From: an uncultured Streptomyces sp.
GTDB taxonomy: Bacteria > Actinomycetota > Actinomycetes > Streptomycetales > Streptomycetaceae
Assembly: GCA_946480485.1 (NCBI GenBank)
Contig: CAMLJW010000317.1
Span: 1 to 6,397, forward strand
DNA length: 6,397 nucleotides
Direction: 5' to 3'
The notes under the pieces were generated by a model. The model searched no databases. It was not told the DNA's origin and saw nothing but the letters and a program-made list of their open reading frames with translations. Numbering within the stretch: the first letter of the stretch is position 1; every line of letters begins with the position of its first letter. Below, piece after piece: positions 1 through 5,786 of this stretch. The translations under genes and the position numbers were made by a program.

Positions 1-138
1 TCTTGCCTGTGATCCGGCGCGATGAGGGAATCGGTTGCGGGCCAGAAGATCACGGACGCTACGCTGTGGCGCCGACGCGGCGTCAGCGGGCATGGACAAC
101 TGGGCGCCGGCACAACAGGAACGGGGCGGGGCACGGCC
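1..138. other. Upstream flank of the membrane hydrolase gene
   Basis: No gene is supported here. A reading frame in phase with the hydrolase can be extended back to an ATG at 22, but the extra 39 residues are Gly/Arg/Thr-rich, contain no recognisable motif, and would place a non-family extension before the usual N-terminal Gly-Pro-x-His-Ser start of the family. The stretch probably holds the hydrolase promoter. A weak TTGCGG (35-40) and TACGCT (60-65) pair is visible, but its 19-base spacing is long and I do not rely on it. The 5' neighbour lies outside the window. Confidence 0.4.
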
Positions 139-933
139 ATGATGGGACCAGCACACTCACTGTCGGGGGCCGCGGCCTGGCTGGGCGTCGGAGCCGCGGC
201 GGCCGCCGCGGGTCACACGATACCCTGGCCTGTCCTCCTGGCCGGCGCGCTGATCTGCGCCGGCGCCGCGCTCGCCCCGGATCTGGACCACAAGGCGGCC
301 ACGATCTCGCGCGCCTTCGGACCGCTCTCAAGGGGCTTGTGTGAAATCGTCGACAAGCTCTCCTACGCCGTCTACAAGGGGACGAAGAAGCAGGGGGACC
401 CGCGTCGCTCGGGTGGGCACCGCACGCTGACGCACACGTGGCTGTGGGCGGTGCTGATCGGTGCGGTCACCTCCGTCCTTGCGATCACCGGGGGGCGCTG
501 GGCGGTCCTGGCGATCCTCTTCGTACATATGGTGCTCGCCATCGAGGGCCTGCTGTGGCGGGCGACCCGTGGGTCAAGCAGCGACGTCCTGGTCTGGCTG
601 CTGGCCGCGACCAGCGCCTGGATCCTCGCCGGCATCCTGGACAAGCCGGGCAACGGCTCCGACTGGCTCTTCACCGCGCCGGGCCAGGAATACCTGTGGC
701 TCGGGCTGCCGGTAGTCCTCGGCGCGCTGGTGCACGACATCGGGGATGCTCTGACGGTGTCCGGCTGCCCGATCCTGTGGCCGATACCGATCGGCCGCAA
801 ACGCTGGTATCCGATGGGGCCGCCCAAGGCGATGAGGTTCCGGGCGGGCAGCTGGGTCGAGCTGAAAGTGCTGATGCCGGCGTTCATGCTGCTCGGCGGA
901 GTGGGCTGCGCGGCCGCGCTCAACGTCATCTGA
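139..933 (+). CDS. Membrane-bound metal-dependent hydrolase, YdjM/DUF457-like
   Basis: A 264-residue integral membrane protein. Visible metal-ligand-type motifs, in order, are an N-terminal GPAHS (His6), APDLDH (Asp48, Asp50, His51), GGHRTLTHT (His94, His99) and HDIGDALT (His199, Asp200, Asp203, Thr206). This spacing of His/Asp motifs between hydrophobic helices matches the family of LexA-binding, inner-membrane-associated putative hydrolases that includes E. coli YdjM. About six or seven hydrophobic segments are seen, near residues 12-25, 31-47, 103-116, 120-138, 148-166, 187-200 and 245-262. The segment at about 218-236 is basic and probably cytoplasmic. Two adjacent ATGs (139, 142) could start it; a G-rich run at 123-131 is a poor ribosome site. 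I prefer 139 over the far upstream ATG at 22 because family members begin at this motif. Substrate and reaction are unknown for the family, so 'hydrolase' is a homology-based label. The gene converges on the DUF5709-type gene. I saw no LexA-type operator upstream. Confidence 0.85.
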   Translation: MMGPAHSLSGAAAWLGVGAAAAAAGHTIPWPVLLAGALICAGAALAPDLDHKAATISRAFGPLSRGLCEIVDKLSYAVYKGTKKQGDPRRSGGHRTLTHTWLWAVLIGAVTSVLAITGGRWAVLAILFVHMVLAIEGLLWRATRGSSSDVLVWLLAATSAWILAGILDKPGNGSDWLFTAPGQEYLWLGLPVVLGALVHDIGDALTVSGCPILWPIPIGRKRWYPMGPPKAMRFRAGSWVELKVLMPAFMLLGGVGCAAALNVI

Positions 934-990
934 GCGACGCCGCCAACCGCGCGGGCAGCGCACCGGTCAGCCGACCTGGCTCAGGCGCCG

Positions 991-1164
991 TCCCCGGCCG
1001 ACGAGACATGGCCGTCGCTGTCCCCGGCCGCGGCAACACGCTCGTTGCCGTCTCCCACCTGGGGGACGCGCGCATCGCCGCCCTCAGCCGGGGAGATGTG
1101 CCACGCTGTCCCCGGTCGGAGAGACGTGCCCCTTGCCGTCCTCGACCGAGGAGCGTCGGGACAG
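991..1164. repeat. Degenerate ~30-bp tandem repeats in convergent intergenic space
   Basis: Six imperfect units begin at about 991, 1021, 1051, 1081, 1109 and 1139, with lengths 30, 30, 30, 28, 30 and 26; a seventh partial unit may start at 1165. TCCCCGGCCG is identical at 991-1000 and 1021-1030, and 1109-1118 differs by one base. GAGACRTG-like cores recur at 1003-1010, 1093-1100 (GAGATGTG), 1121-1128 and 1167-1174. TTGCCGTC recurs at 1045-1052 and 1133-1140. Several units keep a short inverted repeat, for example TCCTCG/CGAGGA at 1139-1152, which suggests a hairpin-forming ancestor. One plus frame reads decapeptides such as VPGRRDMAVA, but the 28-base unit breaks the frame and no start signal is present, so I read it as non-coding. 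It lies between the ends of two converging genes. Confidence 0.7.
1031..1050. terminator. Hairpin, possible bidirectional terminator
   Basis: A perfect 7-bp inverted repeat, CGGCAAC (1031-1037) and GTTGCCG (1044-1050), surrounds a 6-base loop. It lies about 100 bases past the hydrolase stop and about 150 bases past the DUF5709-type stop on the other strand. There is no T-run, which is common for streptomycete terminators. It falls inside the second degenerate repeat unit, so it may be a by-product of that repeat. Its function is inferred from position only. Confidence 0.35.
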
Positions 1165-1198
1165 TCGAGACGTGGGCAGGGCAGGAGGACCGAGGGCG

Positions 1199-1669
1199 TC
1201 AGCCCGACAGGGCGTCCTCGTCGACGATGTGCACGGCGGCCTCCTCCGCCGAGGCCGCGGCGCCGTCGATGCCCACATCGGTGGCGATCAGCAGGCTCTC
1301 CTCGTCCTCATGCGCACCTTCGTCCGGAGCCACGAGACGTCCGGAGCGGGCGGCGCCCACCTCGTTGTCCAGTGCTTCGCCGTCGGAGTCCGGGCAGTCG
1401 CCGATACCGTCTCCGTCGGGTGGCGCGACGTCCGGCAGTTCTTCCGCGAGGCGTTCGTCCAGCGTCTCGCCGCGATGCCGTTCGGCCGCGGTCACATCCC
1501 TGCGCTCCACCGCCCACGGCCGCTCCGGCGGCGACCAGCCCCGGTCCAGAGGGTTGCTCACGCCGTCGGATTCCAGGGTGTCTTCGGCGTCGAGCAGCCC
1601 GGCGTCGTCCTGAACCTCTGATCCATCGGGCTGATAGACGTCGTCTCCCCATCCGTCGGCGCTGTCCAC
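1199..1669 (-). CDS. DUF5709-type acidic protein of unknown function
   Basis: A 156-residue, strongly acidic, soluble protein with no signal peptide or membrane segment. From memory of the family it matches actinobacterial DUF5709 proteins. The recognisable blocks are an N-terminal WGDDVYQPDGSE (residues 7-18), GWSPPERP (44-51), ETLDERLAEELPD (68-80), an Asp/Gly-rich stretch (85-98), RLVAPDEGAHEDEE (111-124) and a C-terminal DVGIDGAAASAEEAAVHIVD (131-150). I chose the GTG at 1669 because a near-ideal GGAGGT ribosome site (1674-1679) lies 4 bases before it. The frame opens at a TTG at 1681, but that start would overlap the ribosome site. The gene is on the same strand as the ABC pair but lies ~310 bases beyond it, behind a strong hairpin, so it probably has its own promoter. 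It converges with the hydrolase gene. No biochemical role is known to me, and none can be read from the motifs. Confidence 0.88.
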   Translation of the reverse strand: MDSADGWGDDVYQPDGSEVQDDAGLLDAEDTLESDGVSNPLDRGWSPPERPWAVERRDVTAAERHRGETLDERLAEELPDVAPPDGDGIGDCPDSDGEALDNEVGAARSGRLVAPDEGAHEDEESLLIATDVGIDGAAASAEEAAVHIVDEDALSG

Positions 1670-1673
1670 GGCT

Positions 1674-1679
1674 ACCTCC
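1674..1679 (-). promoter_or_regulatory. Ribosome binding site of the DUF5709-type gene
   Basis: The minus strand reads GGAGGT followed by AGCC and then GTG at 1669. This near-perfect Shine-Dalgarno decides the start codon: it excludes the TTG at 1681, whose codon lies on the site, and gives a protein that begins MDSADGWG. Confidence 0.8.
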
Positions 1680-1931
1680 AAGTGGTGCCGGCCAACCCGC
1701 CGTCACCGCGTTCGGTGGCGTGCGCGCGGGCCGCTGTGCTCCAGCCTCGCCCCTGCGGAGCCGGGTGGTTCCTGGGCGTTCCCCGAGCCGGTGCCGACAT
1801 CCAGCCTTCCACTCCTCGTCGACACAGCGCAACGCCACGGAGTGCTCCCGCCGGCCCGGCACCGCCCCCGCCGGCGGGCACGAGTCCTGGCCGGGCACCT
1901 CGGCGTCCTGGCCCGGCTCCTTGCAGGGTCG
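1680..1931. other. Intergenic region upstream of the DUF5709-type gene
   Basis: This stretch separates the ABC operon hairpin from the DUF5709-type ribosome site. It should contain that gene's promoter on the minus strand, but I see no convincing -35/-10 pair. Open frames pass through on both strands (for example an ATG at 1800 on the minus strand, ending in TAG inside the downstream ribosome site). They are Arg/Gly/Pro-rich without recognisable motifs, as expected from GC-rich non-coding DNA. I do not annotate a gene here. Confidence 0.45.
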
Positions 1932-1970
1932 CGGTGCCGGTCCGCCCGCACCCCCGCGGACCGCGCACCG
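1932..1970 (-). terminator. Strong hairpin after the ABC operon, probable terminator
   Basis: The two arms are 1932-1945 (CGGTGCCGGTCCGC) and 1956-1970. They pair over 14 bp with a single bulged C at 1964, around a 10-base loop. The base of the stem lies 10 bases past the stop codon of the second ABC gene (stop at 1981-1983). It is extremely GC-rich and lacks a T-run, which fits streptomycete intrinsic terminators. It would end the ABC transcript and separate it from the DUF5709-type gene. Confidence 0.65.
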
Positions 1971-1980
1971 GAGCGGCGGC

Positions 1981-3771
1981 TCACCCGTGCCAGGACCGCC
2001 ACAGTGCCGCATAGGCGCCGTCTGCGGCGACCAGTTGGTCATGGCTGCCGAGTTCGCTGATCCGGCCGTTCTCGACGACGGCGATGACGTCGGCGTCGTG
2101 GGCGGTGTGCAGCCGGTGGGCGATGGCGACGACGGTGCGGCCGTCGAGGACGCGGGCCAGGGAACGTTCCAGGTGGCGGGCCGCGCGCGGGTCGAGGAGC
2201 GAGGTGGCCTCATCCAGGACCAGTGTGTGCGGATCGGCCAGCACCAGCCGGGCGAGCGCGATCTGCTGGGCCTGAGCCGGGGTGAGCACAAGCCCGCCCG
2301 AGCCGACCTCGGTGTCCAGACCACCGTCCAGTGCCCGCGCCCAGCCGTCGGCGTCGACCGCGCCGAGGGCCGCCCACAGCTCGGCGTCATCGGCACTTGT
2401 GCGGGCCAGGAGCAGGTTGTCGCGCAGGGGACCCACGAAGACATGGTGTTCCTGGTTGACCAGCGCCACATGGGACCGGACGCGTTCGGTGGACATCCCG
2501 GACAGTTCGGCGCCGCCCAGGGTGATGCGGCCTTCGCGGGGTGCGTAGATCCCGGCGAGCAGCCTGCCCAGCGTGGACTTGCCCGCGCCGGACGGGCCGA
2601 CCAGGGCGAGTCGGGTGCCCGGAGCGACCTCGAGCGAGAGCTTGCGCAGGACGTCGACACCGGCGCGGTAGCCGAAGTGCACCCCGTCGGCGTGCACGTC
2701 ACGTCCATCGGGAGCGAGCGATCCATCAGCGGCGTCCGGCTCGATGTCGCGGACGCCGACCAGCCGGGCCAGCGAGACATGGGCCACCTGCAGTTCGTCG
2801 TACCAGCGCAGGATCAGACCCACCGGGTCGACGAGCATTTGCGCGATCAGCGCGCCCGTTGTCAGCTGGCCGATCCCGATCCACCCCCGGAGCACGAAGA
2901 ACCCGCCGATCATCAGGACCGAGCCGAGGACCGTGACATGCGTGATGTTGATGACCGGGAAGAGCACCGAGCGCAGCCACAGCGTGTACCGCTCCCAGGC
3001 GGTCCACTCCTTGACACGCCGGTCCGACAAGTCGATGCGGCGCTCGCCCAGGCGGTGGGCCTCGACGGTGCGCCCGGCGTCCACGGTCTCGGCAAGGACG
3101 GCGGCCACGGCGGCGTAGCCGGCAGCCTCGGAGCGGTAGGCCGACGGGGCGCGCTTGAAGTACCAGCGGCAGCCGGCCACGAGGAGCGGGACCGCCACCA
3201 GCACGGCGGGCGCGAGCGGTGGCGCGGTCACCGCGAGCCCGCCGAGCAGCAGCGCAACCCACACGACACCGATGGCCAGCTGTGGCACGGCCTCTCGCAT
3301 GGCGTTGGCGAGCCGGTCGATGTCCGTGGTGATCCGGGACAGCAGGTCGCCCGTCCCGGCTCGCTCGAGGACACCCGGCGGCAGCCCCACCGAGCGTACG
3401 AGGAAGTCCTCGCGCAGGTCGGCCAGCATCCGCTCGCCGAGCATGGCGCCACGCAGCCGCACCTGGCGTACGAACACGGTCTGGACGACCAGGGCGAGGA
3501 CGAAGAACGCGGCTGTGCGTTCCAGATGCATCTCGCGCGCCGCGGCTGCGCCGTCGGAGACGCGCTCGACGAGGGAGCCCAGCAGACAAGGGCCCACCAT
3601 CGAGGCGATGACGGCGACCGTGTTGACGGTGATGAGCAGCAGGAAGGCCCGGCGGTGCCGTTGGAACAGTTCGGCCACGTAGGCGCGTACGGTCTCGGGG
3701 GCGCCGACCGGCAGGGTGTTCGCCGTCCTCGGGGCCGCCGGGTCGTAGGCCGGTGGCGCCACGCCGATCAT
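1981..3771 (-). CDS. ABC exporter half-transporter with catalytic-type NBD and degenerate signature
   Basis: A 596-residue type I (ABCB-like) half-exporter. The N-terminal membrane domain has about six hydrophobic segments (near 43-63, 87-105, 163-181, 186-203, 270-295, 301-318) and the family landmark GDLLSRITTDIDRL at 141-154. The nucleotide-binding domain has an A-loop Tyr368, Walker A GPSGAGKST (392-400, Lys398), Q-loop Gln440, Walker B LVLDEATS (517-524, Asp520, catalytic Glu521) and H-loop His552. The LSGGQ signature is missing: the aligned segment 496-500 reads LTPAQ. The protein therefore supplies a full Walker face and a poor signature face. The ATG at 3771 overlaps the upstream gene's TGA as ATGA and is preceded by GAGGAG (3777-3782) with a 5-base gap, so translation is coupled. 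By its motif pattern it is the ATP-hydrolysing partner of the upstream protein. Export direction follows from the family; the substrate is unknown. Confidence 0.93.
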   Translation of the reverse strand: MIGVAPPAYDPAAPRTANTLPVGAPETVRAYVAELFQRHRRAFLLLITVNTVAVIASMVGPCLLGSLVERVSDGAAAAREMHLERTAAFFVLALVVQTVFVRQVRLRGAMLGERMLADLREDFLVRSVGLPPGVLERAGTGDLLSRITTDIDRLANAMREAVPQLAIGVVWVALLLGGLAVTAPPLAPAVLVAVPLLVAGCRWYFKRAPSAYRSEAAGYAAVAAVLAETVDAGRTVEAHRLGERRIDLSDRRVKEWTAWERYTLWLRSVLFPVINITHVTVLGSVLMIGGFFVLRGWIGIGQLTTGALIAQMLVDPVGLILRWYDELQVAHVSLARLVGVRDIEPDAADGSLAPDGRDVHADGVHFGYRAGVDVLRKLSLEVAPGTRLALVGPSGAGKSTLGRLLAGIYAPREGRITLGGAELSGMSTERVRSHVALVNQEHHVFVGPLRDNLLLARTSADDAELWAALGAVDADGWARALDGGLDTEVGSGGLVLTPAQAQQIALARLVLADPHTLVLDEATSLLDPRAARHLERSLARVLDGRTVVAIAHRLHTAHDADVIAVVENGRISELGSHDQLVAADGAYAALWRSWHG

Positions 3772-5576
3772 GCGGTCTCCTCGATCTCTTCCAGTTCGTT
3801 CAGTTCTGTCAGGTGGCCCACGTCGTGCGAGGAAACGTCGTCCTCGGTCTCACGCGTCACCACGGCGCGATACCGGGGTTCGCTGTGCACCAGCTCACGG
3901 TGCAGGCCGACCGCGATGACCGCGCCCTCGTGGACGAGCGCTACCCGGTCCGCGCGGTCCAGGAGCAGCGGTGACGAGGTGAACACCACCGTCGTGCGCC
4001 TCTTGCGCAGGGAGCGGATCCCGTCGGCGATCCGCGTCTCGGTGTGCGAGTCGACGGCGGACGTCGGTTCGTCCAGGACGAGCACCTCAGGGTCGGTGAC
4101 CAGGGACCGGGCGAGCGCGAGACGCTGGCGTTGGCCGCCCGACAGGGACCGCCCGCGCTCGGTGATGCGGGCGTCCATCGGGTCATCGGCGTGCAGTGCC
4201 CCTTGGGCGAGGGCGTCCAGGACGTCGCCGCACTGCGCGGCGGCCAGCGCGTCCTCGGCACTCACGTCGCCCGAGGCGGGCACGTCGAGAAGTGCACGAA
4301 GGCTTCCGGACAGCAGAACCGGGTCCTTGTCCTGGACGAGGACGGCGGCACGGGCGGAGTCGAGCGGCAGCCCGTCCAGCGGTACGCCGCCCAGGAGCGC
4401 GGACGGCAGGTCCGAGGAGGCCGCCGCGTGCCCGCCGAGCCGCTCGGCCAGCACGCCCGCCGCGTCCGGGTCGCCGCACACCACGGCGGTGAGCCGCCCG
4501 GCCGGAGCCAGCAGACCGGTCCCGGGGTCGTACAGGTCTCCGGTCGGCGCGTCGGCGTCGAGTGACCCCTCGCTGTCCGTTGCCCGCTCCAGCGCCAGCA
4601 CCCGGGCCGCCCGTTTCGCGGACGGGCGGGAGAAGGAGTACGCCATCGCGATCTCCTCGAAGTGGTGCAGCGGATACGTGAGGATCATGACGGCGCTGTA
4701 CACGGTGACCATCTCGCCGATGGTGATCCGGCCCTCGCGCGCCAGATGCACGCCGTGCCAGACGACCGCGATCAGCAGGAGTCCGGGCAACAGCACCTGG
4801 ATCGCGGAGATCAGTGACCACATACGGGCGCTGTGGACGGCGGCCCGGCGGACCTCCTGCGAGGCCCGGCGGTAGCGGTCCAGGAACAGTTGCTCGCCGC
4901 CGATGCCGCGCAGTACGCGCAGACCCGCGACGGTGTCCGAGGCCAGCTCGGTGGCGCGCCCCGCCTTCTCGCGCTGGAAGTCGGCGCGCCGCGTCGCGTG
5001 CGGCAGCAGCGGCAGCACAGCGAGCGCCAGGACGGGCACGCCCACGGCGACGACGATCCCGAGCGCGGGCTCGTACACGACCAGGGCGAGGCAGACGAAG
5101 ACGACCGTCAGGGCGGCCGCGGTGAACCGCGACACCGCTTCCACGAACCAGCCGATCTTCTCCACGTCACCCGTGGAGACCGCGACGACCTCACCGGCCG
5201 CGACGCGCCGCGTCAGCGCGGAGCCCAGCTGGGCGGTCCGGCGGGCCAGCAACTGCTGGACGCGGGCCGCCGCGCTGATCCAGTTGGTGACCGCGGTCCG
5301 GTGCAGCATGGTGTCGCCCACCGCGATACCGAGCCCGCACAGCGCCATCGACCCGCCCGCGAGGGCGAGGCGCACACCGGAGCGGTCCACGACGGCCTGG
5401 ACGGCGAAGCCGACACAGAAGGGGAGCCCGGACACGGAAAGGAAGTGCAGCAGTCCCCAGGCCAGGGACTTCAGCTGTCCGCCGAGTTGATTCCGACCGA
5501 GCCACACCAGGAATCGGGGACCCGAGCGTGTGTCCGGCACACCCGGGTCGGGATACGGAAGGTCTTGAATCTGCAT
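3768..5576 (-). CDS. ABC exporter half-transporter with degenerate NBD (no Walker A Lys, no H-loop His)
   Basis: A 602-residue half-exporter with a membrane domain (hydrophobic stretches near 38-62, 70-90, 150-190, 255-275, 285-302; GEVVAVSTGDVEKI at 128-141) followed by an unusual ATPase domain. The Walker A position reads VCGDPDAAGV (366-375), with no P-loop glycines in register and Ala where Lys belongs. The preceding A-loop strands look shortened relative to the partner. The H-loop position reads TSS (533-535), so His is replaced by Ser534. Q-loop Gln415, a perfect LSGGQ (478-482), Walker B VLVLDEPTS (498-506, Glu503) and the D-loop are kept. It should not hydrolyse ATP by itself but can complete the partner's site with its signature. 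The C-terminal tail (574-602) is acidic, with an LTELNELEEIEE run. The first gene of the operon starts at ATG 5576; a weak GGGA (5581-5584) is the only ribosome site. The substrate is unknown; a drug, lipid or metabolite exporter is possible. Confidence 0.92.
   Translation of the reverse strand: MQIQDLPYPDPGVPDTRSGPRFLVWLGRNQLGGQLKSLAWGLLHFLSVSGLPFCVGFAVQAVVDRSGVRLALAGGSMALCGLGIAVGDTMLHRTAVTNWISAAARVQQLLARRTAQLGSALTRRVAAGEVVAVSTGDVEKIGWFVEAVSRFTAAALTVVFVCLALVVYEPALGIVVAVGVPVLALAVLPLLPHATRRADFQREKAGRATELASDTVAGLRVLRGIGGEQLFLDRYRRASQEVRRAAVHSARMWSLISAIQVLLPGLLLIAVVWHGVHLAREGRITIGEMVTVYSAVMILTYPLHHFEEIAMAYSFSRPSAKRAARVLALERATDSEGSLDADAPTGDLYDPGTGLLAPAGRLTAVVCGDPDAAGVLAERLGGHAAASSDLPSALLGGVPLDGLPLDSARAAVLVQDKDPVLLSGSLRALLDVPASGDVSAEDALAAAQCGDVLDALAQGALHADDPMDARITERGRSLSGGQRQRLALARSLVTDPEVLVLDEPTSAVDSHTETRIADGIRSLRKRRTTVVFTSSPLLLDRADRVALVHEGAVIAVGLHRELVHSEPRYRAVVTRETEDDVSSHDVGHLTELNELEEIEETA
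3777..3782 (-). promoter_or_regulatory. Ribosome binding site of the second ABC gene, inside the first gene
   Basis: GAGGAG on the minus strand lies within the last codons (Glu-Glu) of the first ABC gene, 5 bases before the ATG at 3771. Together with the ATGA overlap it supports translational coupling and near-equal production of the two half-transporters. Confidence 0.7.
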
Positions 5577-5786
5577 GACGTCCCATAGGCTCGTAGAACG
5601 GGGTTGCGGGGGAAGGCAACAAACCGTGAAAGGTTCGCGTCACAGCACGTTCGCAGGCAAATGGTTTTCCGCCGGCGGGCAAAGATTTCGGCCCGGACCG
5701 CCCGCATATGGCCGGGAAACCGAGGCCCCGGCGTAATCGTCCGGAACAACAGTGCGACGATGGACCGCATGCGAAGAGGCGGTGCG
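5577..5786. promoter_or_regulatory. Divergent promoter region between ABC operon and L,D-transpeptidase gene
   Basis: This gap of about 200 bases must hold both divergent promoters and is locally richer in A/T (5611-5690). On the minus strand a weak TTGCCT (5619-5614) and TACGAG (5595-5590) pair with an 18-base spacer could serve the ABC operon. On the plus strand GGGAAAC (5714-5720) and CGTC (5738-5741), 17 bases apart, resemble an ECF-sigma-type promoter for the transpeptidase. GGCAAA/GGCAAC is repeated at 5615, 5656 and 5678, and CCGCCGGCGG (5669-5678) is a perfect palindrome; either could be a regulator site. No known operator consensus was recognised. All promoter assignments are by eye. 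Confidence 0.45.
5774..5779 (+). promoter_or_regulatory. Ribosome binding site favouring the ATG at 5787
   Basis: AAGAGG lies 7 bases before the ATG at 5787. The alternative in-frame ATGs at 5760 and 5769 lack a comparable site at good distance. This supports the shorter signal peptide, although the longer starts would add Arg residues that suit a lipoprotein n-region. Confidence 0.5.

Noticed and set aside
22..138. N-terminal extension of the hydrolase from the ATG at 22
   Set aside because: The extension has no hydrophobic or conserved segment and the family usually starts at the GPxHS motif near 139.
991..1164. CRISPR-like array
   Set aside because: Units are diverged and directly adjacent, without unique spacers of constant length, and there are no cas genes nearby.
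1672..1800. A possible 42-codon leader peptide upstream of the DUF5709-type gene, with GAGGAG ahead of its ATG and its TAG inside the next ribosome site
   Set aside because: The spacing from GAGGAG is long (about 11 bases), the peptide is Arg/Gly/Pro-rich without features, and such short frames are common by chance here.
1308..2780. A minus-strand 490-codon frame spanning the end of the second ABC gene, the intergenic gap and the DUF5709-type gene
   Set aside because: It overlaps two well-supported genes in another frame and has no recognisable motif. Its passage through the gap reflects lack of stops in GC-rich DNA.
1045..4875. A plus-strand open frame of 1276 codons antisense to most of the ABC operon
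   Set aside because: Stop-free antisense frames are expected in GC-rich genes. The translation is Arg/Ser/Pro-rich low complexity with no domain, while the opposite strand encodes clear ABC motifs.
3768..5576. Reading the degenerate Walker A as a pseudogene or sequencing error
   Set aside because: The frame is intact over 602 codons, LSGGQ, Q-loop and Walker B are perfect, and the loss is matched by a complementary loss in the partner, which points to a functional asymmetric pair.
5633..5659. PHO-box-like GTTCGC repeats in the divergent promoter region
   Set aside because: The copies are 16 bp apart rather than 11 and lack the GTTCACC core, so PhoP control is not supported.
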